In this document: positions 26,363-33,646 of the stretch, piece after piece
How positions within the stretch are numbered: position 1 is the first letter of the stretch
Layout: every line of letters begins with the position of its first letter
From: Bacteroidales bacterium
Lineage (GTDB): Bacteria > Bacteroidota > Bacteroidia > Bacteroidales > UBA932
Assembly (NCBI GenBank): GCA_017471045.1
Contig: JAFUWZ010000011.1
Location: forward strand, 1-64,000
DNA length: 64,000 nucleotides
Direction: 5' to 3'
Notes under the pieces: model-generated
Told to the model about the DNA's origin: nothing
The model's input: the letters and a program-made list of their open reading frames with translations, nothing else
Databases searched by the model: none
Translations under genes and position numbers: made by a program

Positions 26363-28569
26363 AAGCGTTCCAGTTGGGATCCCGGGTAATAATGGGCCAG
26401 GATCTGTCGATAATCATATCCGCGGGAGGCCATCACGGCAGCACCGATCTGGCAGAGCCCGACGCCGTGGCCCCAGCCACGGCCGTGCAGGACGATGTCG
26501 TCCCCGTCGTATTCCACCTCGAAAGCGGAGCTCTTGAGGTGGGAATCGGACAGCCAGCGGCGGATCATCAGTTCCTTGCCGACCGTCAGGGTCTTCCGAC
26601 TGCCGACGATTTTCAGGCGGCAGATGCGGCCCGATCCGCCCCGCTCCACAGGGACGAACGCCCGGATCTGTCCGACATCCACGCCGCTCCGGCAGGAGAC
26701 CAGTTCGGACCATCCGGCCCGGCTTCGCCGTACCGTCCAGCGGTAGAAGTCTTTGGTTTCCAAGTCATAATCATTGAGTACCTGGGAAAGGATGGCCGCG
26801 TCGGCCGTATCGCAGAAAGGGTCTCCGCCTTCCGCCGGCGTATCCGGCTTGACGGCAAGGTAGGGCAGGTCCCGGTTTTCCCAGCAGGTGGAGAAGCGCT
26901 CCATCACACCGCCGCAGCATTTGGAGAAGCGGGCGTCGCAGATCTCACCTCCGAAGGTCAGCACCTGACCCCAGGTCGCATCCACGGCGCGGCGGGCATT
27001 GCGGGACAAGGAGCCGCCCAGACCCTGGTAGCGCTGGCAGTGGTCGTCCGCGCAGACGTCGAAACTGGCATGGTCGTCGTGGTCGAACCAACGGATGTAT
27101 TCCCCGCCGTCCGGGACGTCCGCCGGTTCATGCAGGCCCCTGTCGCCGGCTTTTGCCCCGGCCTGGCCGGGGACCGTCCCTTTCCGGCGCCCGATCTGTG
27201 CCATCACCCACGAACGCGAGATGACGGCATGCGCCTTCAGGAATTCGACCGAGGCCGAGCCTTTCATCTCGGAGGAGATAACGCTCAACAGGTAATCCTC
27301 CACGCCGACGCGGTTGATGGCCCGGACCTTGTCGCCCTCCACGATGAACCGCAGCGACCCGGCGAATTTCTGCACCTGCTTGCGCTCCCAATGGAAATCC
27401 ACGCCGATCGTGACATCGTGCAGGATGAAGGTCGGCTCGGCGAAAAGGGAGGACGGCGTCACGGCATCGAAGACCAGTTCGTCGTAAAGCATCCCGTTGT
27501 AGTCGATGCGCCCGCCGGCATATTTGACGATTTGCGTCCCCGCACCGTCGGAAATGATCTCGAAACGGATCTCCTTGGCTGCGAGGATGCCCACGTCCAG
27601 GGTGCGCTGGGTACGCGTCAGGCGCCAGACCGCATCCTGCTCCGTTTCGGCCGGGAGACTGACTTCGTCCAGCATCTGCTCCAGGACCGGCGCGTCCAGG
27701 CGCTCGAATTCCTCCTCCACCGGGCAGATGAAAAAGCCGGCGACGTCGGCGCAGCCGATGCTCATCGTGTAATGCTCCGTCCCTTCGGCACGGAAATGGT
27801 GCGAACGCAGTTCGCTGCGAAAGACCACCATAGTCCGGTATTCGCCACCGGCATGCCAGGAGAAAAGGTTGAAACGCGGTTCTTTCTCGCCGGGCAGGAT
27901 GGGTATGCAGTCCAGCAGCCGGTAGAACAGTTTGGCAGCCGACTTGACGGTTTGGGAGCGGATCAGGAAGATGCCGCGCGTGAATTTCTGGAAGTGATAC
28001 AAGTGCGCATCCTGGACACAGGTCAGGTGGCGCAGGGCGTCCGCCTGGTCCCGGACGGCCTGGTTGAGCGCGTTTTCCAGCGGCATCAGGCCCGAGGGGC
28101 AAGCCTGGAAATGCATGTGGTCAGGCTTGGAGGCGCCGCTCCGGGGTCCGTTGTAGAACACGGTGAAGCCGCGCAAGTCCCGCGCCAGGTCCAGCATATC
28201 GACATAGCAGCGCCAGATCGACTGGTCGCAATGCGTATCGCGCGCGATGACCAGATGGTTCGGGAAGATCGGATAGGGGTTGACCTGGATATTGTAGAGG
28301 CGGCCTTTACGGCCTTCGAAACGCAGGTGAAACTGCTCTGCGGGGCGGTATTCCTTGCAGAGGAAACAACCCTCGGGCGTGAAGGTCTCATCCGGATCGC
28401 CGGCCAGCGAGGACTGGATCCGGGCCGGATTGCATTGCGCCTGGACGCGGATTCCGTTGACAGACAAATCCTTGACGTGCACGGATTTAAGATCCCGGAA
28501 ATGACGGGCGGCCAGCGGCCATACCGACAGCTGATCCGTGATGAATTTGCCGACCGGAATTGCACTCAT
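26359..28569 (-). CDS. DUF4922 (HIT-like) - SpoIID/LytB fusion protein
   Basis: 736 aa. Residues about 1-300 form a DUF4922 domain with a HIT/GalT-like phosphorylase signature: NHLVIARD, then SKPDHMHFQACP near residue 150. Residues about 390-736 are SpoIID/LytB, with VEDYLLSVISSEM near 421, KAHAVISRSWV, the Cys-rich FSKCCGGVME segment and GRGWGHGVGLCQIGA near the end. SpoIID is a lytic transglycosylase acting on peptide-stripped glycan. No signal peptide is visible, which is odd for a wall enzyme. A nucleotide-sugar step plus glycan cleavage in one protein is inferred. Confidence 0.85.
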   Translation of the reverse strand: MSAIPVGKFITDQLSVWPLAARHFRDLKSVHVKDLSVNGIRVQAQCNPARIQSSLAGDPDETFTPEGCFLCKEYRPAEQFHLRFEGRKGRLYNIQVNPYPIFPNHLVIARDTHCDQSIWRCYVDMLDLARDLRGFTVFYNGPRSGASKPDHMHFQACPSGLMPLENALNQAVRDQADALRHLTCVQDAHLYHFQKFTRGIFLIRSQTVKSAAKLFYRLLDCIPILPGEKEPRFNLFSWHAGGEYRTMVVFRSELRSHHFRAEGTEHYTMSIGCADVAGFFICPVEEEFERLDAPVLEQMLDEVSLPAETEQDAVWRLTRTQRTLDVGILAAKEIRFEIISDGAGTQIVKYAGGRIDYNGMLYDELVFDAVTPSSLFAEPTFILHDVTIGVDFHWERKQVQKFAGSLRFIVEGDKVRAINRVGVEDYLLSVISSEMKGSASVEFLKAHAVISRSWVMAQIGRRKGTVPGQAGAKAGDRGLHEPADVPDGGEYIRWFDHDDHASFDVCADDHCQRYQGLGGSLSRNARRAVDATWGQVLTFGGEICDARFSKCCGGVMERFSTCWENRDLPYLAVKPDTPAEGGDPFCDTADAAILSQVLNDYDLETKDFYRWTVRRSRAGWSELVSCRSGVDVGQIRAFVPVERGGSGRICRLKIVGSRKTLTVGKELMIRRWLSDSHLKSSAFEVEYDGDDIVLHGRGWGHGVGLCQIGAAVMASRGYDYRQILAHYYPGSQLERL

Positions 28570-28570
28570 T

Positions 28571-29140
28571 TTACAAGAGGGCTTGGAGGGCAGCGCCGAT
28601 CCGTTGATATTCCTGCTCGAAGTTGGGCGTCAGGATCCCTTTGCCACAGGCGGCGAGGATCTCTTCCGGTGTCCAATAACGGCCCTCCTCCACTTCATCA
28701 TTGACCGGATGCAGGTCGAAGTTGCCGACGGCGGCATAGACATTGACCCATTCCCGCTCGGTCTCCGACTCCCAGATATAGGTGTCCAGATCGATCGGAT
28801 TGAACTCGGCCAGGCCGATCTCCTCGCGGGCTTCCCGGTAGAGCGCTTCCATGACGGATTCACCATAAGTGACATGTCCGCCGACAGCGGTATCCCAGCG
28901 GCCGGGAAGGAGTTTCTTGGCGGCCGCGCGCTTCTGGAGGAAAATGCGGCCGAAGCGGTCGATGACCTGCAGATGGACGACGGGGTGCAGGGGTTTGGAC
29001 CCGTCATGGGCAAAACTGCGGGCCATCTGGGCTTTCACGATCCCATTTTCGTCGAGGACAGGCAGCATCTCTTCCCGCTGCTTGCCGGCGGCGCCGCGAA
29101 GGACCGGTGCGATGAAGACCGGATAGAAGATTTCGGACAT
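28571..29140 (-). CDS. NUDIX hydrolase
   Basis: 189 aa with a complete Nudix box, GGHVTYGESVMEALYREAREEIGL near residues 93-116 (GX5EX7REVXEEXGU pattern). The flanks resemble the YfcD/IDI-like group. It hydrolyses a nucleoside-diphosphate-linked compound. It lies 1 nt before the DUF4922-SpoIID gene and 6 nt after the HU-like gene, so it belongs to the same operon. A nucleotide-sugar substrate linked to the HIT-like domain is a guess from context. Confidence 0.88.
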   Translation of the reverse strand: MSEIFYPVFIAPVLRGAAGKQREEMLPVLDENGIVKAQMARSFAHDGSKPLHPVVHLQVIDRFGRIFLQKRAAAKKLLPGRWDTAVGGHVTYGESVMEALYREAREEIGLAEFNPIDLDTYIWESETEREWVNVYAAVGNFDLHPVNDEVEEGRYWTPEEILAACGKGILTPNFEQEYQRIGAALQALL

Positions 29141-29146
29141 GGTCGG

Positions 29147-30121
29147 CTATTTATAGAGGATCTCAAGCTGCTCCCGGCTATACAGGAAACGGTCGACGAA
29201 ATGGGGAGCGACACGGCCCAGGACGGCGAGCAGGATCAGGAATGCAGCGAACGAGGAGGCCAGGATGATCAGTTCTTTCTTCCAGACGGGCAACTTGTGG
29301 CGACGGCTGCGGGAGTGACTGTGGTGATGGCCATGGATATGGCTGCCGCTGCTGCGATGCCGGCGATCCTCTGCGGAGGGTTTGTCCGGAGCAGAAGCTT
29401 CGGGGGCTGCGGCGGGGACGACGACGGCTGCTGCGGAGACTGGCTGCGGTTCTGCGACAGGTTGCGGTTCTGCGACAGGTTGCGGTTCCTCCGCCGTCGG
29501 AGGTACGCCATGAAGGGCGGCCGTGGATGTCTTGTCAGCCGGCGCAAGTATCGTTTCGGGGTCAGGCACGGATTCAGCCGTTTCGGTGCTGTCGGACGGG
29601 ATTTCGGACGACGAAGGCACGGACTCGAGCGTTTCGGTGCGGTTGATATCGGCAAGCGCATCGACAGTCGCCGCCAGTTCAACGATCTCTTCCACTTCCT
29701 CATGACTCTTCAGCGACACCGGCTCCAGTCCGAAGCCCTCCGGATAAATGTTCAGCTCCTCATCCGGCACGAAGAAAAACAGGTTCTCCTTCGTAGCCCG
29801 CAAACGCCCGAGACCCGGGAAAAAGACATACTTTTTCGTTTTCAAGACCTCCTTCATCTCCGACAGGAAGCGCGTCAGGATGTCCGCAGCCGTCGATTTC
29901 TCCAGCGAATTGGTCTTCGCATAAAAATCAATCAACAAATCGGGGTCCCCTTCCCGCTGGCGGAATGAAAGTTTGCGGTAAGGCGGATTGATCGTGAATC
30001 CCTTGTCGGAAAACGAAGCCCCCACCAACTCGGCAACGAAAGTCCCGACGCCCGGAAGCGCCACTTCGTCATGCTCGAGAATCAAATCCCCCACCATCTT
30101 TGCAAGAAGATCTACATCCAT
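29147..30121 (-). CDS. HU/CCDC81-like domain protein with C-terminal membrane anchor
   Basis: 324 aa from ATG 30121; longer in-frame starts run through the intergenic AT-rich region. Residues 1 to about 150 carry two HU-like halves (GDLILEHDEVALPGVGTFVAE and KTKKYVFFPGLGRLRATKE). An acidic Pro/Glu linker follows, with a tandem EPQPVA repeat (DNA 29445-29487), then a His/Ser stretch (SHIHGHHHSHSRSRRH, about residue 262). One transmembrane helix (ELIILASSFAAFLILLAVLG) lies near the end. Bacteroidota relatives usually end in SPOR; here no SPOR domain is present. It heads the murein operon. The role may be DNA or wall anchoring, but this is unknown. Confidence 0.72.
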   Translation of the reverse strand: MDVDLLAKMVGDLILEHDEVALPGVGTFVAELVGASFSDKGFTINPPYRKLSFRQREGDPDLLIDFYAKTNSLEKSTAADILTRFLSEMKEVLKTKKYVFFPGLGRLRATKENLFFFVPDEELNIYPEGFGLEPVSLKSHEEVEEIVELAATVDALADINRTETLESVPSSSEIPSDSTETAESVPDPETILAPADKTSTAALHGVPPTAEEPQPVAEPQPVAEPQPVSAAAVVVPAAAPEASAPDKPSAEDRRHRSSGSHIHGHHHSHSRSRRHKLPVWKKELIILASSFAAFLILLAVLGRVAPHFVDRFLYSREQLEILYK

Positions 30122-30237
30122 AGTATTCGGTTCATTACGGGCCCCACAAACCGGGTAGCCTTTCAAACTTTCAAATATACGACTTTTCCACGACATTTCT
30201 GCCCCTCGAAAAAACCAAAGAAAAAACGAGCGTTTTG

Positions 30238-30268
30238 TTTGCAGAAAACAAAAAATGTCGTACCTTTG
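30238..30268 (+). promoter_or_regulatory. Promoter for tRNA-Asn (TTTG - N19 - TACCTTTG)
   Basis: TTTG at 30238-30241 and TACCTTTG at 30261-30268, exactly 19 nt apart: the best match to the Bacteroidota consensus in the window. The tRNA starts 20 nt after the box. Confidence 0.8.
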
Positions 30269-30287
30269 CAATCCCGAAAGGAAACAT

Positions 30288-30364
30288 TCCTCCTTAGCTC
30301 AGTTGGTTAGAGCACCTGACTGTTAATCAGGGGGTCCTGGGTTCAAGTCCCCGAGGGGGAGCCA
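30288..30364 (+). tRNA. tRNA-Asn (anticodon GUU), CCA encoded
   Basis: 77 nt. The acceptor stem pairs TCCTCCT with AGGGGGA, the D arm is GCTCAGTTGGTTAGAGC, and the anticodon stem CCTGA/TCAGG has loop CTGTTAA (GTT). The T arm is TGGGTTCAAGTCC. Discriminator G and CCA (30362-30364) are encoded. Confidence 0.96.
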
Positions 30365-30404
30365 AAGCGGACAAATTGCTGAAATCGGCGGTTTGTCCGC
30401 TTTT
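30364..30404 (+). terminator. Intrinsic terminator of tRNA-Asn
   Basis: Perfect 12-bp inverted repeat (30364-30375 and 30392-30403) with a 16-nt loop, ending in TTTT. It starts at the last base of the encoded CCA. Confidence 0.75.
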
Positions 30405-30436
30405 CGGTATTTGATTTCGCCTACAAGTCGATATAA

Positions 30437-30547
30437 TTCATCCTGATCCTTTCCCTGGCACTCTGCGCTCTGTTTGCTTCGAGTTGTGCGACGACGTCTT
30501 TCCTCAGCACGACTCCTTCCGCCGTCATCATCGAGTACGACAACTAG
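30437..30547 (+). pseudogene. Remnant of a small lipoprotein gene next to tRNA-Asn
   Basis: An open frame after TAA (30434-30436) reads as a lipoprotein signal with lipobox: ILILSLALCALFASSC, followed by ATTSFLSTTPSAVIIEYDN and TAG (30545-30547). No ATG is available; the natural start (MKK..) appears to have been replaced by sequence containing the upstream TAA. It is either a decayed gene or a 36-residue lipoprotein using a rare CTG or ATC start. It lies in the 150 bp between the tRNA terminator and the convergent GH31 gene. Confidence 0.5.
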
Positions 30548-30551
30548 CCCG

Positions 30552-32864
30552 CTACGGAAGCGGGACGGAGACCTCCGCGCCGGCATAGCGGACCACGACA
30601 TCGCAGGCGTCGCGGTCCAGGGCGGCACCCGCTCCCGGGCGGACCCGGACGATGCGGAAATCCCGCTCGCGGAGCATGCCGGGGAAGGAGCCTTCGCGCG
30701 CGGAGATCGTCAGGCGGGATGCGGCGTCGTCCCAGCGGAAACGGATCTCGGAGCGCCGGCCCTGCTCATAGCCGTAACCGTCCCCCTCGTCTTCATACAG
30801 GACGAAGGAGCCGTCCGCACCGGGATAGATGCGGATCTGCAGGCTGTCCCAGGGCTGTTCCGAAGCATATTGCACATCCGGACCGACGGGCAGCACGGTC
30901 CCGGCCCGCACAAACAACGGAATCCGGTCCAGGGGACATTCGACCGTGAAGGAAGCCTGCGATGCCGCTGCACCGGGACGAGCATCCACCGCCGCCCCGC
31001 TCCAGAAGTCGAACCAGCCCCCTTCCGGCAGATAGACCTCGCGCGAGAGCGCATCCGTCACCACCGGCGCCACGAGCAACGAGCGCCCGAACAAGAATTC
31101 GTCGGAGACGGACAGCGCCCGCGGATCCGAGGGCCAGTCCTGAAACAGCGCCCGCATCAGGGAGCCGCCCGCCGAAGTGACCTGCCAGGCCGTGCCGTAG
31201 AGGTACGGCAGTAGCAGGTAGCGCAAGCGGATGCATGCGCGCTGCGCGTCGAAGTCGAAGTCACCCGGACCGCCGAACTGGAAGATTTCGCGCGGCGTAT
31301 GGGTCCCGTGTGAGCGCATCATGCCCGTGAAGGCGGCAAACTGCATCCAGCGCAGATACAGCCGGCGGAAAGCCGGATCCCGGAACCCGTCCGGATAGTA
31401 GTTGGCGGAGAAGAAGCCCCCGATGTCCGAATTCCAGTAGGGCATCCCGCAGAGCGAGAAATGGAGCGCCTCCGGGATCTGCGCGGCCAGCGCGTCCCAG
31501 CCCGATACCAGGTCTCCCGACCAGCAGTGCGCCCCGTAGCGCTGGAGTCCCACCGTTGCCGAGCGGGTCAGGATCAGCACGCGACGGTCCGGCGTATCGG
31601 CCCGCTGGTGCTCATACACGCCGCCGCAAGAGTAGAGCGGGAAGGCGTTGCGCATCTGCCCGTAGGTCCCCCCGGCCGTGACGAAGTCGAAGTCGGACGC
31701 CTGCGGATTCTTGTGCACCGGCTCGGTCGCATCCAGCCACCACCCGTCAAGCCCGGCGTCCCACAAGTTGCGTTTCATGTACGACCAGTAGATGTCCCGC
31801 GCCTGCGGAAGGAAAGGATCATACACTTTCACTCCGTTGTCCAGCGGGAAAGTCTCGATCGGCAGCAGGGCCCCGGCCGCCTCCAGATCACGGTAGAGAT
31901 TCGTCCCCGGGCCGAAAGAGGGCCAGATGGAAATCAGGGCATGGGCATGAAGGCCGTGCACCTCATCCATCATGCGCCGGGGATCCGGGAACTCCGGGTT
32001 GCGGAACTCAACGGCATTCCAGTTGCTGTGGTCGATCCCCCAGTAGCGCCAGTCCTGCACGATGCCGTCCAGCGGGACTTCCAGCTCGCGGTAGCGACGC
32101 ACGACGCCGACCAGCTCCTCCTGACTGACATAGCGCTCGCGCGACTGGTGGAAGCCGTAGCTCCACAGGGGGCTCAGCGGCGCCTGTCCGGTCAAGGTCC
32201 GGATCCCGGCGACGACGCCGTCCGCATCCTCCGCCGCGATCACATAATAGTCCCGCCGCTCTCCCCATTCCGAAGCGAAGCGCATCCCCTCCGGTCCGTC
32301 GGAGAAGCGAGTCGTGCTGTAGTTGTCCCAATAGAGCGCATAGCCCTTGGACGAATGGACGAGCGGAAGGGCGATTTCCGTATTGTTGTTTTGGAGCGTC
32401 AGGCTGTGAGCGCGCCAGTTCCAGACGCCGCCCTGGTGCTGTCCCAGGCCGAACAGGGACTCTTCTTCGTCCAGGCGGAAGGTCTGCGCGGCGCCTTCAC
32501 CGCCGGGACATTCGGCCACCAGGACCGTCCCGTCGGGGCGGCAGACCGTCGCCGTCCCTTGCCCACGGTCCAGCCGGACCTGGAGCGCATCGGAGTGCAG
32601 GAGCACCCCTTCCGGCGTCTTTTCCAGCCGGACGCGGACGCTTTCAGGCTGTTTCACGACCGAAAAGGAGGGAGCATCCGTGCCTTCGTAGCCATCGGGC
32701 GTATGCGTGATCCGTACGATGGAAGGGGTGAAGAATTCGGCCCGCAGGCTGCCGCCGGCCGTATGAACGGCCGCGCCGCCCCGGACATGGCGCACACCCG
32801 GGCTGCAGAAGGCCAGGGCAAGCAGGAGGAAGGCCACGGCCGGAAGAAGTGCAACTCTTTTCAT
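30552..32864 (-). CDS. GH31 family glycoside hydrolase, lipoprotein
   Basis: 770 aa from ATG 32864, which opens a lipoprotein signal (AFLLLALAFC). The catalytic TIM barrel carries the GH31 nucleophile segment GWWLDATEPVHKN near residue 378 and the typical RSATVGLQRYGAHCWSGD segment near 440. An N-terminal beta-sandwich precedes the barrel and C-terminal beta domains with YEDEGDGYGYEQG follow it. The LDATEP form is close to alpha-xylosidase/alpha-glucosidase members. It is surface or periplasmic, monocistronic and has no SusCD neighbours. The precise sugar is undetermined. Confidence 0.92.
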   Translation of the reverse strand: MKRVALLPAVAFLLLALAFCSPGVRHVRGGAAVHTAGGSLRAEFFTPSIVRITHTPDGYEGTDAPSFSVVKQPESVRVRLEKTPEGVLLHSDALQVRLDRGQGTATVCRPDGTVLVAECPGGEGAAQTFRLDEEESLFGLGQHQGGVWNWRAHSLTLQNNNTEIALPLVHSSKGYALYWDNYSTTRFSDGPEGMRFASEWGERRDYYVIAAEDADGVVAGIRTLTGQAPLSPLWSYGFHQSRERYVSQEELVGVVRRYRELEVPLDGIVQDWRYWGIDHSNWNAVEFRNPEFPDPRRMMDEVHGLHAHALISIWPSFGPGTNLYRDLEAAGALLPIETFPLDNGVKVYDPFLPQARDIYWSYMKRNLWDAGLDGWWLDATEPVHKNPQASDFDFVTAGGTYGQMRNAFPLYSCGGVYEHQRADTPDRRVLILTRSATVGLQRYGAHCWSGDLVSGWDALAAQIPEALHFSLCGMPYWNSDIGGFFSANYYPDGFRDPAFRRLYLRWMQFAAFTGMMRSHGTHTPREIFQFGGPGDFDFDAQRACIRLRYLLLPYLYGTAWQVTSAGGSLMRALFQDWPSDPRALSVSDEFLFGRSLLVAPVVTDALSREVYLPEGGWFDFWSGAAVDARPGAAASQASFTVECPLDRIPLFVRAGTVLPVGPDVQYASEQPWDSLQIRIYPGADGSFVLYEDEGDGYGYEQGRRSEIRFRWDDAASRLTISAREGSFPGMLRERDFRIVRVRPGAGAALDRDACDVVVRYAGAEVSVPLP

Positions 32865-32880
32865 GACAAAGACTTTTCTC

Positions 32881-32888
32881 CAAAGATA
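32881..32888 (-). promoter_or_regulatory. -7 box (TATCTTTG) for the GH31 gene
   Basis: TATCTTTG on the minus strand, 16 nt before ATG 32864. It supports this start over longer upstream in-frame starts, which would lie before the promoter. Confidence 0.65.
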
Positions 32889-32979
32889 AAGAATAATTCG
32901 CAGATTCGCACACAGGCCGACCGGCAGAATGATTCCCCGATGTACCATATCGGGAGCAAAGATAAAAGGAGGACCTAAA

Positions 32980-33010
32980 CGCCCGGCTTAATTGATCATT
33001 AAGTCGGGCG
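32980..33010 (-). terminator. Hairpin terminator after lspA
   Basis: Arms CGCCCGGCTTA (32980-32990) and TAAGTCGGGCG (33000-33010) pair over 11 bp with one G-T. On the minus strand the hairpin is followed by GTTTAGG, a weak U tract. It closes the ileS-traR-lspA transcript. Confidence 0.6.
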
Positions 33011-33048
33011 CCGGATCCCTGATATTTTACGGCAAAAGGCGATGCAGG

Positions 33049-33639
33049 CTATTTCTTTTCCGCCTTCTCCTCCGAGGAGAAGAACCGCCACTGGAAGAGG
33101 ATCAGGTAGAAAGCGCCGACGGTGACGCAGCTGTCAGCGAAGTTGAAGACCGGATCGAAGAAGGTGAAGGGCTTGCCGCCGATCCACGGCAGCCACTGCG
33201 GCCAGACCGTATCGATCAACGGGAAATAGAGCATGTCCACCACCCGGCCCTGCATGAAGGGCATGTGCGGCTCGAAGATCAGGCCGTAAAAGAGGCAGTC
33301 GACGATGTTGCCCATCGCGCCGGCGGCGATCAGCGTCAGCCCGACCAGCACGCCCGCCGGGACATTGTCCCGCTTGATCAGGCGCGAGATCCACCAGCTG
33401 AGCGCTGAGAAGAGGCAGATGCGGAAGAAGGTCAGGAGGTACTTCCCGAGCACGCCGCCGAACTTCATCCCGAACGCCATCCCCTCGTTTTCGATGAAGA
33501 GGATCTGGAACCAATTGCCGATGACGTTGAAGTGCTGTCCGATCGACATGTTCGTCTTGACCAGGACCTTGATCACCTGGTCGATAACGACGAGAACGAT
33601 GCCCAGTATCAGCAGTTTCTTTCCCTTGGAGAGCTTCAT
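33049..33639 (-). CDS. lspA: Lipoprotein signal peptidase (signal peptidase II)
   Basis: 196 aa with four membrane helices. The two catalytic Asp motifs are present: GAMGNIVDCLFYG (about residue 108) and VFNFADSCVTVG (about 166). It cleaves lipoprotein signal peptides before the lipid-modified Cys and serves the many lipoproteins in this window. It starts 7 nt after the stop of the fused ileS-traR frame, in the usual Bacteroidales order ileS-traR/dksA-lspA. Confidence 0.94.
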   Translation of the reverse strand: MKLSKGKKLLILGIVLVVIDQVIKVLVKTNMSIGQHFNVIGNWFQILFIENEGMAFGMKFGGVLGKYLLTFFRICLFSALSWWISRLIKRDNVPAGVLVGLTLIAAGAMGNIVDCLFYGLIFEPHMPFMQGRVVDMLYFPLIDTVWPQWLPWIGGKPFTFFDPVFNFADSCVTVGAFYLILFQWRFFSSEEKAEKK

Positions 33640-33646
33640 GGTCCGG

